NCBI RefSeq assembly: GCF_016919005.1
Contig: NZ_JAFFQE010000006.1
Coordinates: forward strand, 248,001-312,000
Reading direction: 5' to 3'
Length of the DNA stretch: 64,000 nt
Origin: Desulfopila inferna
GTDB taxonomy: Bacteria > Desulfobacterota > Desulfobulbia > Desulfobulbales > Desulfocapsaceae
The number at the start of each line of letters is the position of its first letter. Position 1 is the stretch's first letter. Of this stretch, positions 1-7,776 are shown piece by piece. Made by a program: the position numbers and the translations under genes. The notes beneath the pieces were generated by a model. It did not search any database, was not told the origin of the DNA, and worked only from the letters and a program-made list of their open reading frames with translations.

Positions 1-142
1 CTCAACAAAATACCAGATGAAGATTCCGCTCCACGAATGCGTCATATCTTTTGATCAAGATGGTAACTACAAAATTCCTCATGTCAATATCCTGCAAATT
101 CCTTTTTATTATTTTTTATCTACATTACTATCTAACTCATTA

Positions 143-171
143 TTGACAAAGTAATGAATAAGTGCTATTTT
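143..171 (+). promoter_or_regulatory. sigma70-type promoter for the RHH-like gene
   Basis: A perfect -35 box TTGACA (143-148) is followed after 17 bases by TATTTT (166-171), which is preceded by TG at -15/-14, giving an extended -10. The start codon of the next gene lies at 195, leaving a very short leader of about 15-20 bases with a good Shine-Dalgarno (AAAGGAG). Seen in sequence; the transcription start is not proven. Confidence 0.6.
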
Positions 172-194
172 CACAAAGAATAAAGGAGAACGCT

Positions 195-782
195 ATGGTG
201 CAAAAAAAACCGCCATCCCTCAATAAAACGCTGGATCTTACAGTGGATGATCTGATAGGCAAACAGTCTGTCAGAGCTACTTTTAAACTGCCTCAAGAGG
301 TCATAGATCTCCTAGGTGTGATGTCTGGCCAATTGGGCATTAACAAAAAAACGCTTTTTGACCAGCTCATAGAAAACACATCCATTTTACGTAAGATTGC
401 TCAAGAGGCGAAAAACTATCGACCCGACAGGGCCGGGTGGCGCCAAAAGACATTTGTGATAAGCAGGAATTCCCTGGATTTGCTCAACTCTATTTCCAGG
501 CAGGAACATGTTTCCCGAAACCTGCTAGTGGAGATATCAATACAACGCCTCCTGCCGGTTGCTAAAACCGAGCTTGACAAGCATAACAACCGTAAAGAAT
601 TACAGAAAGAAATGGCGGAGTATCTTATGCAGGGGAATAACCTTCTACGAAAATCGGCACAGCTGCTCGGCAAGGACGACAAGCTTCACGGAATGATAAA
701 GGAGCAGATAGCCATCGCCAGAAAAAATCTTTCAGAGATAGAAATAATGATAGAGAAAGGAATGGTTATGGAGGACTGGTGA
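195..782 (+). CDS. Small protein with two ribbon-helix-helix-like repeats, putative regulator
   Basis: This 195-residue soluble protein is not a family I can name. It has an internal duplication: residues about 26-62 and 83-120 align with each other (TF followed by an aliphatic residue, then DLL, then S-x-Q, then a second helix). Each unit looks like a beta strand followed by two helices, the order seen in CopG/Arc ribbon-helix-helix DNA-binding proteins. The C-terminal 70 residues are predicted helical and charged. ATG 195 was chosen over an upstream in-frame start because AAAGGAG sits just before it. It has its own promoter and precedes a J-domain gene by 82 bases. A DNA-binding role is inference from the pattern only. 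Confidence 0.6.
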   Translation: MVQKKPPSLNKTLDLTVDDLIGKQSVRATFKLPQEVIDLLGVMSGQLGINKKTLFDQLIENTSILRKIAQEAKNYRPDRAGWRQKTFVISRNSLDLLNSISRQEHVSRNLLVEISIQRLLPVAKTELDKHNNRKELQKEMAEYLMQGNNLLRKSAQLLGKDDKLHGMIKEQIAIARKNLSEIEIMIEKGMVMEDW

Positions 783-864
783 TGATGTTAACCGATAAAA
801 CAAAGCTCAGGTCCACCAAAGGCGGGTGGTAGTCGTGATCGCGAATTTTGAAGGAGGTTCTGTT

Positions 865-1581
865 ATGTCTAAGAACTACTACGTTATCCTGGGTATACCA
901 TCCGACTCATCCCTGAGTGATATCAAATCCGCCTTCAGAAGGCTCGCCAAGGAATTTCATCCGGACTATTTCGGTAAAACCGAGTCCCCATTTCCTGCTA
1001 TCCAGGAGGCGTATTCGGTATTAAGCGATCCTGAACGGCGCAGAAAATACGATAATTCTCTTGATACAAACCGGGTTCAGACCGAAAGGAAGCAATTCAA
1101 CAAACCTTCTCGAACCTACGGCGGCGAGGTTGAACCACTCATTCCCGAAGGAAACAGAACTGAACCACTGCGGAGATCCTCGGTCGCTGCTTTCCGGTCT
1201 CTGCGTCCCGAATCCGATTCTCTCATTGATCGATTCTTTCATACCGCGTCAGAGAGGCGGCGTTATGGAAGAAACACGAAAAGACACAGGGAATTTTTGG
1301 TCACACTTTCAGAAGAGCAGGTAAGGCGAGGTGGACAGCTCCGCCTTCACGTTCCCTCACAAGTGCGATGCCCCGAGTGTGGCGGCAGCGGCAGCATGGG
1401 CTTTTACGAATGCCGCCGATGTTTTGGCAGCGGAACTCTTCAGGGTGAAATTCCACTTCTGCTGAATTATCCTGCCCATATTGCCGACAACCACTCCGTC
1501 CGGCTCACGCTTAATCGCTACGGCATAGCTGATCTTGGAATTACAGTCAGATTCAAGACGGAAGGCTCATCCGGAGACTGA
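865..1581 (+). CDS. DnaJ-like J-domain protein with a half zinc finger
   Basis: The N-terminal 65 residues are a J domain, with the HPD tripeptide (residues 32-34) needed to stimulate DnaK ATPase. A low-complexity linker follows, then one pair of CxxCxGxG-type motifs near residues 168-193 (CPECGGSG and CRRCFGSG). Full DnaJ has four such motifs, so only half of the zinc-finger module is present, and the C-terminal beta domain is short (238 residues against about 375). ATG 865 follows AAGGAGG at good spacing, so upstream in-frame starts are less likely. It is probably a specialised co-chaperone for the neighbouring secretion/EPS system; that link rests on position only. Confidence 0.8.
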   Translation: MSKNYYVILGIPSDSSLSDIKSAFRRLAKEFHPDYFGKTESPFPAIQEAYSVLSDPERRRKYDNSLDTNRVQTERKQFNKPSRTYGGEVEPLIPEGNRTEPLRRSSVAAFRSLRPESDSLIDRFFHTASERRRYGRNTKRHREFLVTLSEEQVRRGGQLRLHVPSQVRCPECGGSGSMGFYECRRCFGSGTLQGEIPLLLNYPAHIADNHSVRLTLNRYGIADLGITVRFKTEGSSGD

Positions 1582-1969
1582 AGGCAAAAACCGGAACCTT
1601 AATCCAATCGAATATGCGTAGTTAGGCTCGGAGTTACAGCAGATCGGAAACCCTTCGGGTTCACCAGAACGGGTTCGGCAAATCTCTCCAGCTGACTGAT
1701 CATATCAGCTTAACCAAAGACTCGACGACGGACCGTCAACCCCAAGAAAAAAGAAAGAATCCCTGGACAGCTTGTCAACCAGCCAGAGAAGCATCATAAA
1801 TAATCCCGATTCTTGGTGTTAGCACTTTAAACATTATGTCATATAGTTTCATCCAGCTGATTTCCCACTGTCCTTTCCGGCATAAGTTGTTTAGAAAATT
1901 TTGCCGGAAACCATCTCACGGTGGTGTGCTTTTAACAGGCGACGCTACTCTGATAAAAATAGGAAAATT
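1582..1969. other. Intergenic region, no gene seen
   Basis: This stretch of 388 bases between the J-domain gene and the ATPase gene shows no convincing reading frame on either strand. A short hairpin (AACCC, TTC loop, GGGTT) lies near 1650-1662. AT-rich sequence at about 1810-1850 could hold the promoter of the ATPase gene, but I find no box pair good enough to call. Confidence 0.5.
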
Positions 1970-3796
1970 ATGTACCTTAGCTATTACAACCTAAGACATA
2001 AACCATTCCAGATAAGCACCGACCCCGGTTTTCTCTGGCTCGGTGAAAAGCACATGGAAGCACTATCGACCCTGCGCTATGGGGTGTTGGACAATAAGGG
2101 ATTCCTGCTGCTCACAGGCGATGTCGGGACAGGAAAAACAACCCTTATCAATGCACTTCTAAAAACATTGAAAGGCGATGTCCTCGTTGCTACCATACGT
2201 GATCCTGACCTAAAACCTTTAGACTTCTTTCAATATACTGCCCACGTTTTTGGACTCCAGAAAGAGATTACCAGCAAAGGCTCCTTTCTCATTCATTTCG
2301 AAAAATTTCTCTACCAGGCTCATGAACGAAAAAAGAAGGTTTTGCTGATAATAGATGAAGCACAAAGGATCAATCAAAGGCTGCTGGAGGAGATCCGGCT
2401 TCTCTCCAATATTGAAAAAAATGAAAGCAAGCTGCTTAATATTTTTTTCGTCGGCCAGATAGAATTCAATGACATACTGCTGCGTCCCATAAATCGGCCT
2501 ATCAGGCAAAGAATAACGATTAACTACAATATTGAGGCGCTTTCGGCAGAGGAGACCAAACACTACATAAAACACCGCCTGTCTATTGCCAGCAAGGGCA
2601 CCTCCGCAGAATCTCGCGACTCAGCCAGAAAGTCCGGCCCGGAAACCGCTCAAGCAAGGCAGAATACCTCTCCTCCCGCTTTTGAAAACGCATTGTTCAC
2701 GGATGGAGCTATCAGAGAAATCCACCTGTTCTCAAACGGGTATCCACGATTGATAAATATAATTTGTGACCGCTGCCTCCTTACATGCTATGTCGAAGAA
2801 TCGAAAATTGTCTTGCCGCGGCATGTCAAAGAGTGTTCAAAAGAACTGGAAATTCCATATTTTGGCCCTAGAAAAACAAGAAAAAACGATTCAAATTCAA
2901 CTCAAAAAATCTCGTCCACCCGCTCCCGGGAAAAAAATCGGCAGGCTGTTTTAGAACAAACAGATCAAACCAACGCTGCCACAGTACAGCCAATCACAGA
3001 GTTGGCTATCCCTGATGGAAATTCAAAAATGGATGGTGCCTCCCATCAAAAGGTGAAAAAGGCGCCGCCTCAAAAGAATGGTTCTGAAAGCAAGAGAGGT
3101 AGTTTGACAAAAAGACTGGTTCTGGGAGCAGCTTTTTCCATACTGATTATCCTTTTCTATCTTAGCTTTTTCGAGAATTCCATCCCTATAACCCGCATCA
3201 CCAACAGCATCAAGTCCAGTTCCACCATGAAGAATGCCGTCGAGATCGTGTCATCTATATTCGATGATGCCAGAATTAGCGAAAGAGGCAGCCAAATTGC
3301 CGGAGCAGACAATTCCGATTTTGTCGGAAAGACCATGCAGGAGAATCCACCGTCTCAGGACAAAAGCGAAGTTGTAGCTGCAGCCTCCTCGCAATCGGCG
3401 CCAGAAACCAATGAAACAGTGGAAGCATCAACCCCAGCAACTGTTTTAGGAAAGCTTATCATGCCTTTCTCCAGTACGGCCACCCTTCCTCCGCCTACAT
3501 CTCTGGCCAACCTTGATATGCTTGTTGAATCGATCCTATCCGACCAAGCCTACGAGGTCGTTATTACAGGCTATACCGACAATCTTGAGGATGAAAAACT
3601 CAATCAGGAACTTTCGTTGGCAAAAGCGAATGCAGTAAAGATATATTTGATAAGCCGCGGATTGGAAGAGTCAAAAGTTGAAACTCGAGCGCGTGGCTCT
3701 CAATCTCCCATAGCCCCTAACACCACGACTTCGGGAAGGGACGCAAACCACAGGGTAGAGGTCGAATTTCGCCGGCCTGCGGGATCAAGCCCTTGA
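1970..3796 (+). CDS. ExeA-like AAA ATPase (XrtA/PEP-CTERM-associated type) fused to an OmpA-like domain
   Basis: This 608-residue protein begins with the MYLSYYNL-x-x-KPF start typical of ExeA/GspA-like ATPases associated with EPS and PEP-CTERM loci. Walker A is GDVGTGKTT (about 50-58) and Walker B is LLIIDEAQ (about 125-132). A long polar linker leads to one membrane segment (about 382-402). The periplasmic part ends in an OmpA-like domain (about 493-608; GYTDN near its start and NHRVEVEF at its end) that would bind peptidoglycan. GspA-type proteins share the order ATPase, membrane, wall-binding domain, but usually with a different wall-binding module. ATG 1970 is chosen because family homology starts there; AGGA lies just upstream. 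Likely role: energising or positioning the envelope-spanning export machine (inference). Confidence 0.85.
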   Translation: MYLSYYNLRHKPFQISTDPGFLWLGEKHMEALSTLRYGVLDNKGFLLLTGDVGTGKTTLINALLKTLKGDVLVATIRDPDLKPLDFFQYTAHVFGLQKEITSKGSFLIHFEKFLYQAHERKKKVLLIIDEAQRINQRLLEEIRLLSNIEKNESKLLNIFFVGQIEFNDILLRPINRPIRQRITINYNIEALSAEETKHYIKHRLSIASKGTSAESRDSARKSGPETAQARQNTSPPAFENALFTDGAIREIHLFSNGYPRLINIICDRCLLTCYVEESKIVLPRHVKECSKELEIPYFGPRKTRKNDSNSTQKISSTRSREKNRQAVLEQTDQTNAATVQPITELAIPDGNSKMDGASHQKVKKAPPQKNGSESKRGSLTKRLVLGAAFSILIILFYLSFFENSIPITRITNSIKSSSTMKNAVEIVSSIFDDARISERGSQIAGADNSDFVGKTMQENPPSQDKSEVVAAASSQSAPETNETVEASTPATVLGKLIMPFSSTATLPPPTSLANLDMLVESILSDQAYEVVITGYTDNLEDEKLNQELSLAKANAVKIYLISRGLEESKVETRARGSQSPIAPNTTTSGRDANHRVEVEFRRPAGSSP

Positions 3797-4292
3797 TGAC
3801 AATATTAGGATTACCCTGAAAAACCGAATTACTTTTCCGCTTTTCCGGATACTTCCTCTGAGGAAAACAAATAAACTCCTAATTTATAACATTATAAGCT
3901 ACAATAAGAGCACGAACTCTATTCCTTTTTGACTCCTTTTTCTTCCGGACTTCCGAACTTTTTTTGTATTGATGGGTTTCAGATAGGCAACTGAAACTTT
4001 AGCGGCATTTGCGATACCCCAAATTTTTCTGTCCATTTCTTCCGGAATTACCAGTTTCAGGGTGATAACACCACATCCATTTTTTCCCTGTGATATTCAG
4101 AACAAGGTACAATTTCTTATACCTTTGTATTTTCAGGTCCAAAAATTGCAACCTCAAGTTAAATGACGAAAAACAAAATATACACCAGCGGAAATTGGCC
4201 GAACTTGACAAGGAAGTAGGCAGTCGATCGGCCGGTCAGAAATTCTTTTCCGCCGGGAAATCGTGGAAAGATGTAAGTTCGGGGGAGAAAAC
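3797..4292. other. Intergenic region with small hairpin
   Basis: These 496 AT-rich bases lie upstream of the PEP-CTERM gene. A 7-bp hairpin (GTTTCAG at 3976-3982, CTGAAAC at 3991-3997) is present, and GTTTCAG recurs at about 4054. Short open frames here look like chance. A weak sigma54-like element near 4135-4150 is listed separately. No RNA family was recognised. Confidence 0.45.
4135..4150 (+). promoter_or_regulatory. Weak sigma54-like promoter element
   Basis: GG (4136-4137) and GC (4148-4149) are separated by the 10 bases required for a -24/-12 promoter, and the -12 half reads TTGCA. The -24 half (AGGTCC) is a poor match to TGGCAC. PEP-CTERM genes in other bacteria are known to be under RpoN with the PrsK/PrsR pair, which is why it is noted. 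It is 142 bases upstream of the PEP-CTERM start codon. Confidence 0.25.
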
Positions 4293-4667
4293 ATGAGAAG
4301 CATAATCATATTATGCACAGCATTACTTTTTATATTTTTGAGCGCAGTACTTTCACTTGCGGTATATGAACAGTATGGTGCTGTCAATCTACAAAATTCT
4401 GCAGTCAATCAGTCTGTCGCTTCGGCTTCTATGAAAATCAAAGATGATAATATAGTCGATGGTGTCTCAGCTTCTTTTCTTTCAACAGATAATTCTTCGG
4501 AATTTGATTCCAGCATTTCGCCAAATGTTTATTCCTGGATTACTGAATTTTCCAGGGGCAGAAATTTTTCGAGAAGTACTTTTGAACCGGTTTCCATTTT
4601 CCTGTTTGGTGCCGGGTTGATAGGGGTTGCCATATTCTCCAGAAGAAAATTCAATAATAAAAATTAG
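4293..4667 (+). CDS. Small secreted protein with divergent PEP-CTERM sorting tail
   Basis: This 124-residue protein has an N-terminal signal sequence (hydrophobic residues about 3-20) and a C-terminal tripartite tail: F-E-P-V-S at 97-101, a hydrophobic segment (IFLFGAGLIGVAIF) and the basic end SRRKF. That is the layout of PEP-CTERM sorting signals, with the usual P-E-P weakened to F-E-P. The middle is Ser/Asn-rich with no recognised domain. ATG 4293 follows GGGGGAG, better than the upstream in-frame start. In known systems the tail is recognised by an exosortase in the inner membrane; none is encoded in this window. It is probably a substrate of the EPS-linked sorting system, and its function is unknown. 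Confidence 0.75.
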   Translation: MRSIIILCTALLFIFLSAVLSLAVYEQYGAVNLQNSAVNQSVASASMKIKDDNIVDGVSASFLSTDNSSEFDSSISPNVYSWITEFSRGRNFSRSTFEPVSIFLFGAGLIGVAIFSRRKFNNKN

Positions 4668-5316
4668 TACCAGTGAACCGATTCCGGCGAAACGCGAATT
4701 CAAGTGCAGTTGCGCCGGACAAACAAAGTAATCGAATCCCGATAACAAACCCAGGCTCAAGGGAGGCCGAAAAAGTCGCTTATTATTCTTTTTCCAAACT
4801 TTTTATTTCACAACTCAGTTCTTTTTTCATACAATGATGACAGGCCTGAAGTGATTGTCAAAAGGATCATACTTGATGGACTCGTAAAAAAACTTGTCTA
4901 CGTCGTTGTAGATCTAAAACGGCGATTTGCCGTATCGCATGTACTGCCAAATCGCCGTTTCAGATACTACGCCTAGTATATCAAGCCTTTTTCCAGAGTC
5001 CATCCCGGAACTTCGATGACTTTTTAAGGGATCATCATACTTGTTAGTGAGCATTATCTCCCAAGAGAGCCGAAACTCTCTTAGAGAGAAAGCGTTCCAA
5101 AATAAAATAACCAACCTCACATCTACTCAATCAAACTGTGATTGACGGAGGAATGGATTTGTACTGAGTAGATCGTTGAATCCGGAATCACCTGCTCTCC
5201 GGGCCTGATCCGTAATCCATCAAAATTTCCGAAACACTGCGATTAACTGATTCACTGGAAAGGACGGAAGCTTTTGCCAATCAACATTCAATCAATACCT
5301 AATTAAACAAAACACT
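4668..5316. other. Intergenic region upstream of the main EPS operon
   Basis: These 649 bases contain no supported gene. The middle (4861-5043) is an inverted-repeat element described separately. The remaining 270 bases before the GumC-like gene should hold the promoter of the 14-gene operon, but no clear -35/-10 or -24/-12 pair was found there. Confidence 0.5.
4861..5043. repeat. MITE-like imperfect inverted repeat with flanking direct repeats
   Basis: Arms of about 55 bases (4875-4929 and 4948-5004) are imperfect reverse complements. Both ends carry GATGGACTC or its complement, and the inner 13 bases (AAACGGCGATTTG) are perfectly paired around an 18-base loop. The element is flanked by near-identical direct repeats: AAGGATCATACTTG ending at 4875, and AAGGGATCATCATACTTG at 5026-5043. 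It has no coding capacity. This looks like a small non-autonomous mobile or REP-type element; transcribed, it would form a long hairpin upstream of the EPS operon. Confidence 0.6.
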
Positions 5317-6870
5317 ATGGATCTAGAACAGCGACTTCTTATAAAAAAAAATCTGGATATCCTTCTGCGTCGAAAAAAAACACTTGTCCTGTTTCTCCTG
5401 CTTGGAATAGCAGGAGGAGTGTTCTATTACCTGCAACAGCCAAAAATTTATGAAAGTACCGCTCTGCTCCAGTATCAACGCCAGAACGTCAATCCGACAG
5501 CACTGACACCAGATGACAGCAGAACGCTAACACGGGACGTTGTCGACACTGTCGGTCTACAGGTAACTAGAAGAAGCAGTTTGGAGGAGATCATCAGGCA
5601 ATTTAATCTTTATCCGGATAGACAGGCGACAATGCCCATGGAAAAGTTGGTTGGCTCCATGCGGAAGAATAACATCATAATTCAGTTACTGGAAGGCGGG
5701 GATGTCTTCGAAGTATCCTTCAAGGGGAACGATCAACAAAAAGTCAGGGATGTCGCCAATGCCTTGGCACAGAGATTTATTGAAGAGAATAAAGCCTCCC
5801 GACAGCACCGAGCATCTCAGACATCCGCCTATATCATGGATGAGTTGGAGATTGTAAAGAAATCCCTCGATGAGAAGCAGAAAACAATGCGGGACTATAA
5901 AAAACGATATCACAATGAAATGGCCGACCAGCTACTCAATAACACAAGCCGCCTAAATGCCTTACAGGAGCAATACCAGGCCCTCCAGACAAATCGCCTT
6001 ACACTTGAACAGACCAGGCTGCAGGTGCAGGATCGAATGGCGGAAAGAATTGCCCAATTATACCAACAGACCCTTGATTCAGCTGCCACTTCAGGTTCGG
6101 GACAGGGATCTGGAAACTTGACCAGCGCAGATCAGATTCGTCTTCGGTTGCAGAGCCTCCAGCCGCGATACACAGACAATCATCCCGAAATTAAGCGACT
6201 GAAAAAACTTCTCCGGAATCGCGAAGCAGCATCAGGCGACCCGGCAGCAACTGAACCGAGTGGGGGCAACCTTGAGGATTCGCATCTGAGCCAACTCAAA
6301 CAACAACTTGAGAATATTGATTTCAGCATCAGCAGGTTGATGGATGAGCGAGAGAATATGAGAGAGAAAATCGCTCAATATGAAGAATGGATTGCGGCGG
6401 CTCCTACCCGGGAAGCGGAATGGGCTGCTCTCACCAGAGATTATGAACAGCTCCATGAATATTACCAGAGGCTTGTCACTCAAAGCCTGCAGGCCGATTC
6501 CGCAGTTAGCCTCGAGAATCAGCTCCAGGGATCCCAATTCAGGATTATTGATTCCGCACATTTTCCTGAAAAACCGATTGAACCAGAGTTCATGTTAATT
6601 TTGATGGTATCTGTGGCTTTGGGCCTTGGTATCGGCGGCGGTTTATCATACAGTCTCGAATTTTTAGGCACATCCTTCAAAAACCCGGTCGATCTGGAAA
6701 AATTTCTCGATCTGCCTGTGGTCTGTGCCTTACCAAACGTGCTGACAAAAGGAGAACTCAGGAGAAGAAAGGCTGCCAGTGGGGTGAGAACGCTATTCCT
6801 TGCCTTTTTCGGAGTTACAGTATTGAGCGGCATTTTTTATTTCTGGCAACAGGGAATGATTATTTTATAG
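5317..6870 (+). CDS. GumC/Wzc-type polysaccharide chain-length determinant (XrtA-system type)
   Basis: This inner-membrane co-polymerase sets polysaccharide chain length and couples polymerisation to export. Its 517 residues run: membrane segment about 19-37, Wzz-like periplasmic domain beginning with the usual YESTALLQYQ pattern, long coiled coils (about 170-250 and 320-350), and a second membrane segment (about 427-447). Unusually, a third hydrophobic stretch (about 490-508) lies near the C terminus. No kinase domain is attached; the separate BY-kinase gene follows 9 bases downstream with a GTG start, so this is a split Wzc. It opens the + strand run that ends at 20869. Confidence 0.88.
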   Translation: MDLEQRLLIKKNLDILLRRKKTLVLFLLLGIAGGVFYYLQQPKIYESTALLQYQRQNVNPTALTPDDSRTLTRDVVDTVGLQVTRRSSLEEIIRQFNLYPDRQATMPMEKLVGSMRKNNIIIQLLEGGDVFEVSFKGNDQQKVRDVANALAQRFIEENKASRQHRASQTSAYIMDELEIVKKSLDEKQKTMRDYKKRYHNEMADQLLNNTSRLNALQEQYQALQTNRLTLEQTRLQVQDRMAERIAQLYQQTLDSAATSGSGQGSGNLTSADQIRLRLQSLQPRYTDNHPEIKRLKKLLRNREAASGDPAATEPSGGNLEDSHLSQLKQQLENIDFSISRLMDERENMREKIAQYEEWIAAAPTREAEWAALTRDYEQLHEYYQRLVTQSLQADSAVSLENQLQGSQFRIIDSAHFPEKPIEPEFMLILMVSVALGLGIGGGLSYSLEFLGTSFKNPVDLEKFLDLPVVCALPNVLTKGELRRRKAASGVRTLFLAFFGVTVLSGIFYFWQQGMIIL

Positions 6871-6879
6871 GAGCATAAA

Positions 6880-7773
6880 GTGGGTAAGGTCTCTAAAGCA
6901 CTCAATAAGTCACAGCCCCAGTTTTCACCGGAGGCGCTTCCTGTCGACCACACAGACCAGGACAGGTATAATGATCAAAAATTTCCACATATGATCAGAG
7001 AGAACAAAGTAAATACTCTCAACCCTAACGCACCTGATCTTTCTCGAACAGTAGAGGATAAGATAAAAAACTGGGATGAACGACTTATCAGTTCGACACG
7101 TTATGTAACCGGAGTTGCCGAGGGTATCAGAAAGTTGAGAAGCAGGATACTGCATACTGACTCGAGTAGAAAAATAAAGAGCATTTTGATCCTCAGCAGT
7201 GATCCCCAGGAGGGAAAAACCTTTGTCTGCGCCAACCTCGGCATCAGCTTCGCCAGGAGCCGTGAACACCAGGTTCTCCTCGTTGACTGTGACTTGCGGC
7301 GTCCATCCCTTCACACCATGTTTGGGATTAACCGTGAAAAGGGTTTGGCGGACTATCTTGGTGGAAAAATAAATATTTCCGGTATCTCGGATCTTGAAGT
7401 TTCTACGGGACTTTCCAAACTCTCTATCATTCCGGCAGGATCACCTCAAGAAAACCCCGCGGAACTTCTTTCATCGACAAAAATGCCAGAAATAGTAGAT
7501 GAACTCTCCAGCAGATACCATGATGGCCTTGTTATCCTGGATACCCCCCCTTTCCATAGTGCTGCTGAAACCCTGCTTTTATCGAAGCTGGTTGACAAAA
7601 TTGTGCTGGTAGTCAGATGGGGTAAATCCGGTAGAGAAAATATCAAGAAAATGGTGGACACCATAGGCCGGGAAAAAATTATCGGCACTGTTTTTAATGC
7701 GTTTGAAGCGAACGTTCTCGATCGAAAAATGCAGGGTGTCGGATACGGCAACTATTATTCTGAATATTATTAA
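6880..7773 (+). CDS. CpsD/Wzc-type bacterial tyrosine kinase
   Basis: This 297-residue cytoplasmic kinase is the partner of the chain-length protein encoded just before it. It has the BY-kinase signature: a Walker A variant (DPQEGKTF, about 108-115), Walker A-prime (LLVDCDLRRPS, about 134-144) and Walker B (VILDTPP, about 218-224). The C terminus is a tyrosine cluster (YGNYYSEYY) that is the usual autophosphorylation tail. The start is GTG 6880. Phosphorylation and dephosphorylation of such tails controls polymer length; the phosphatase at 57956-58645 is the likely partner (inference). Confidence 0.88.
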   Translation: MGKVSKALNKSQPQFSPEALPVDHTDQDRYNDQKFPHMIRENKVNTLNPNAPDLSRTVEDKIKNWDERLISSTRYVTGVAEGIRKLRSRILHTDSSRKIKSILILSSDPQEGKTFVCANLGISFARSREHQVLLVDCDLRRPSLHTMFGINREKGLADYLGGKINISGISDLEVSTGLSKLSIIPAGSPQENPAELLSSTKMPEIVDELSSRYHDGLVILDTPPFHSAAETLLLSKLVDKIVLVVRWGKSGRENIKKMVDTIGREKIIGTVFNAFEANVLDRKMQGVGYGNYYSEYY

Positions 7774-7776
7774 ACG

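Noticed and set aside
1-155. Open frame at the left edge, possibly the end of a gene
   Set aside because: Two frames remain open for short distances, but there is no recognisable domain, and the promoter at 143-171 overlaps the longer one. Not enough sequence to decide.
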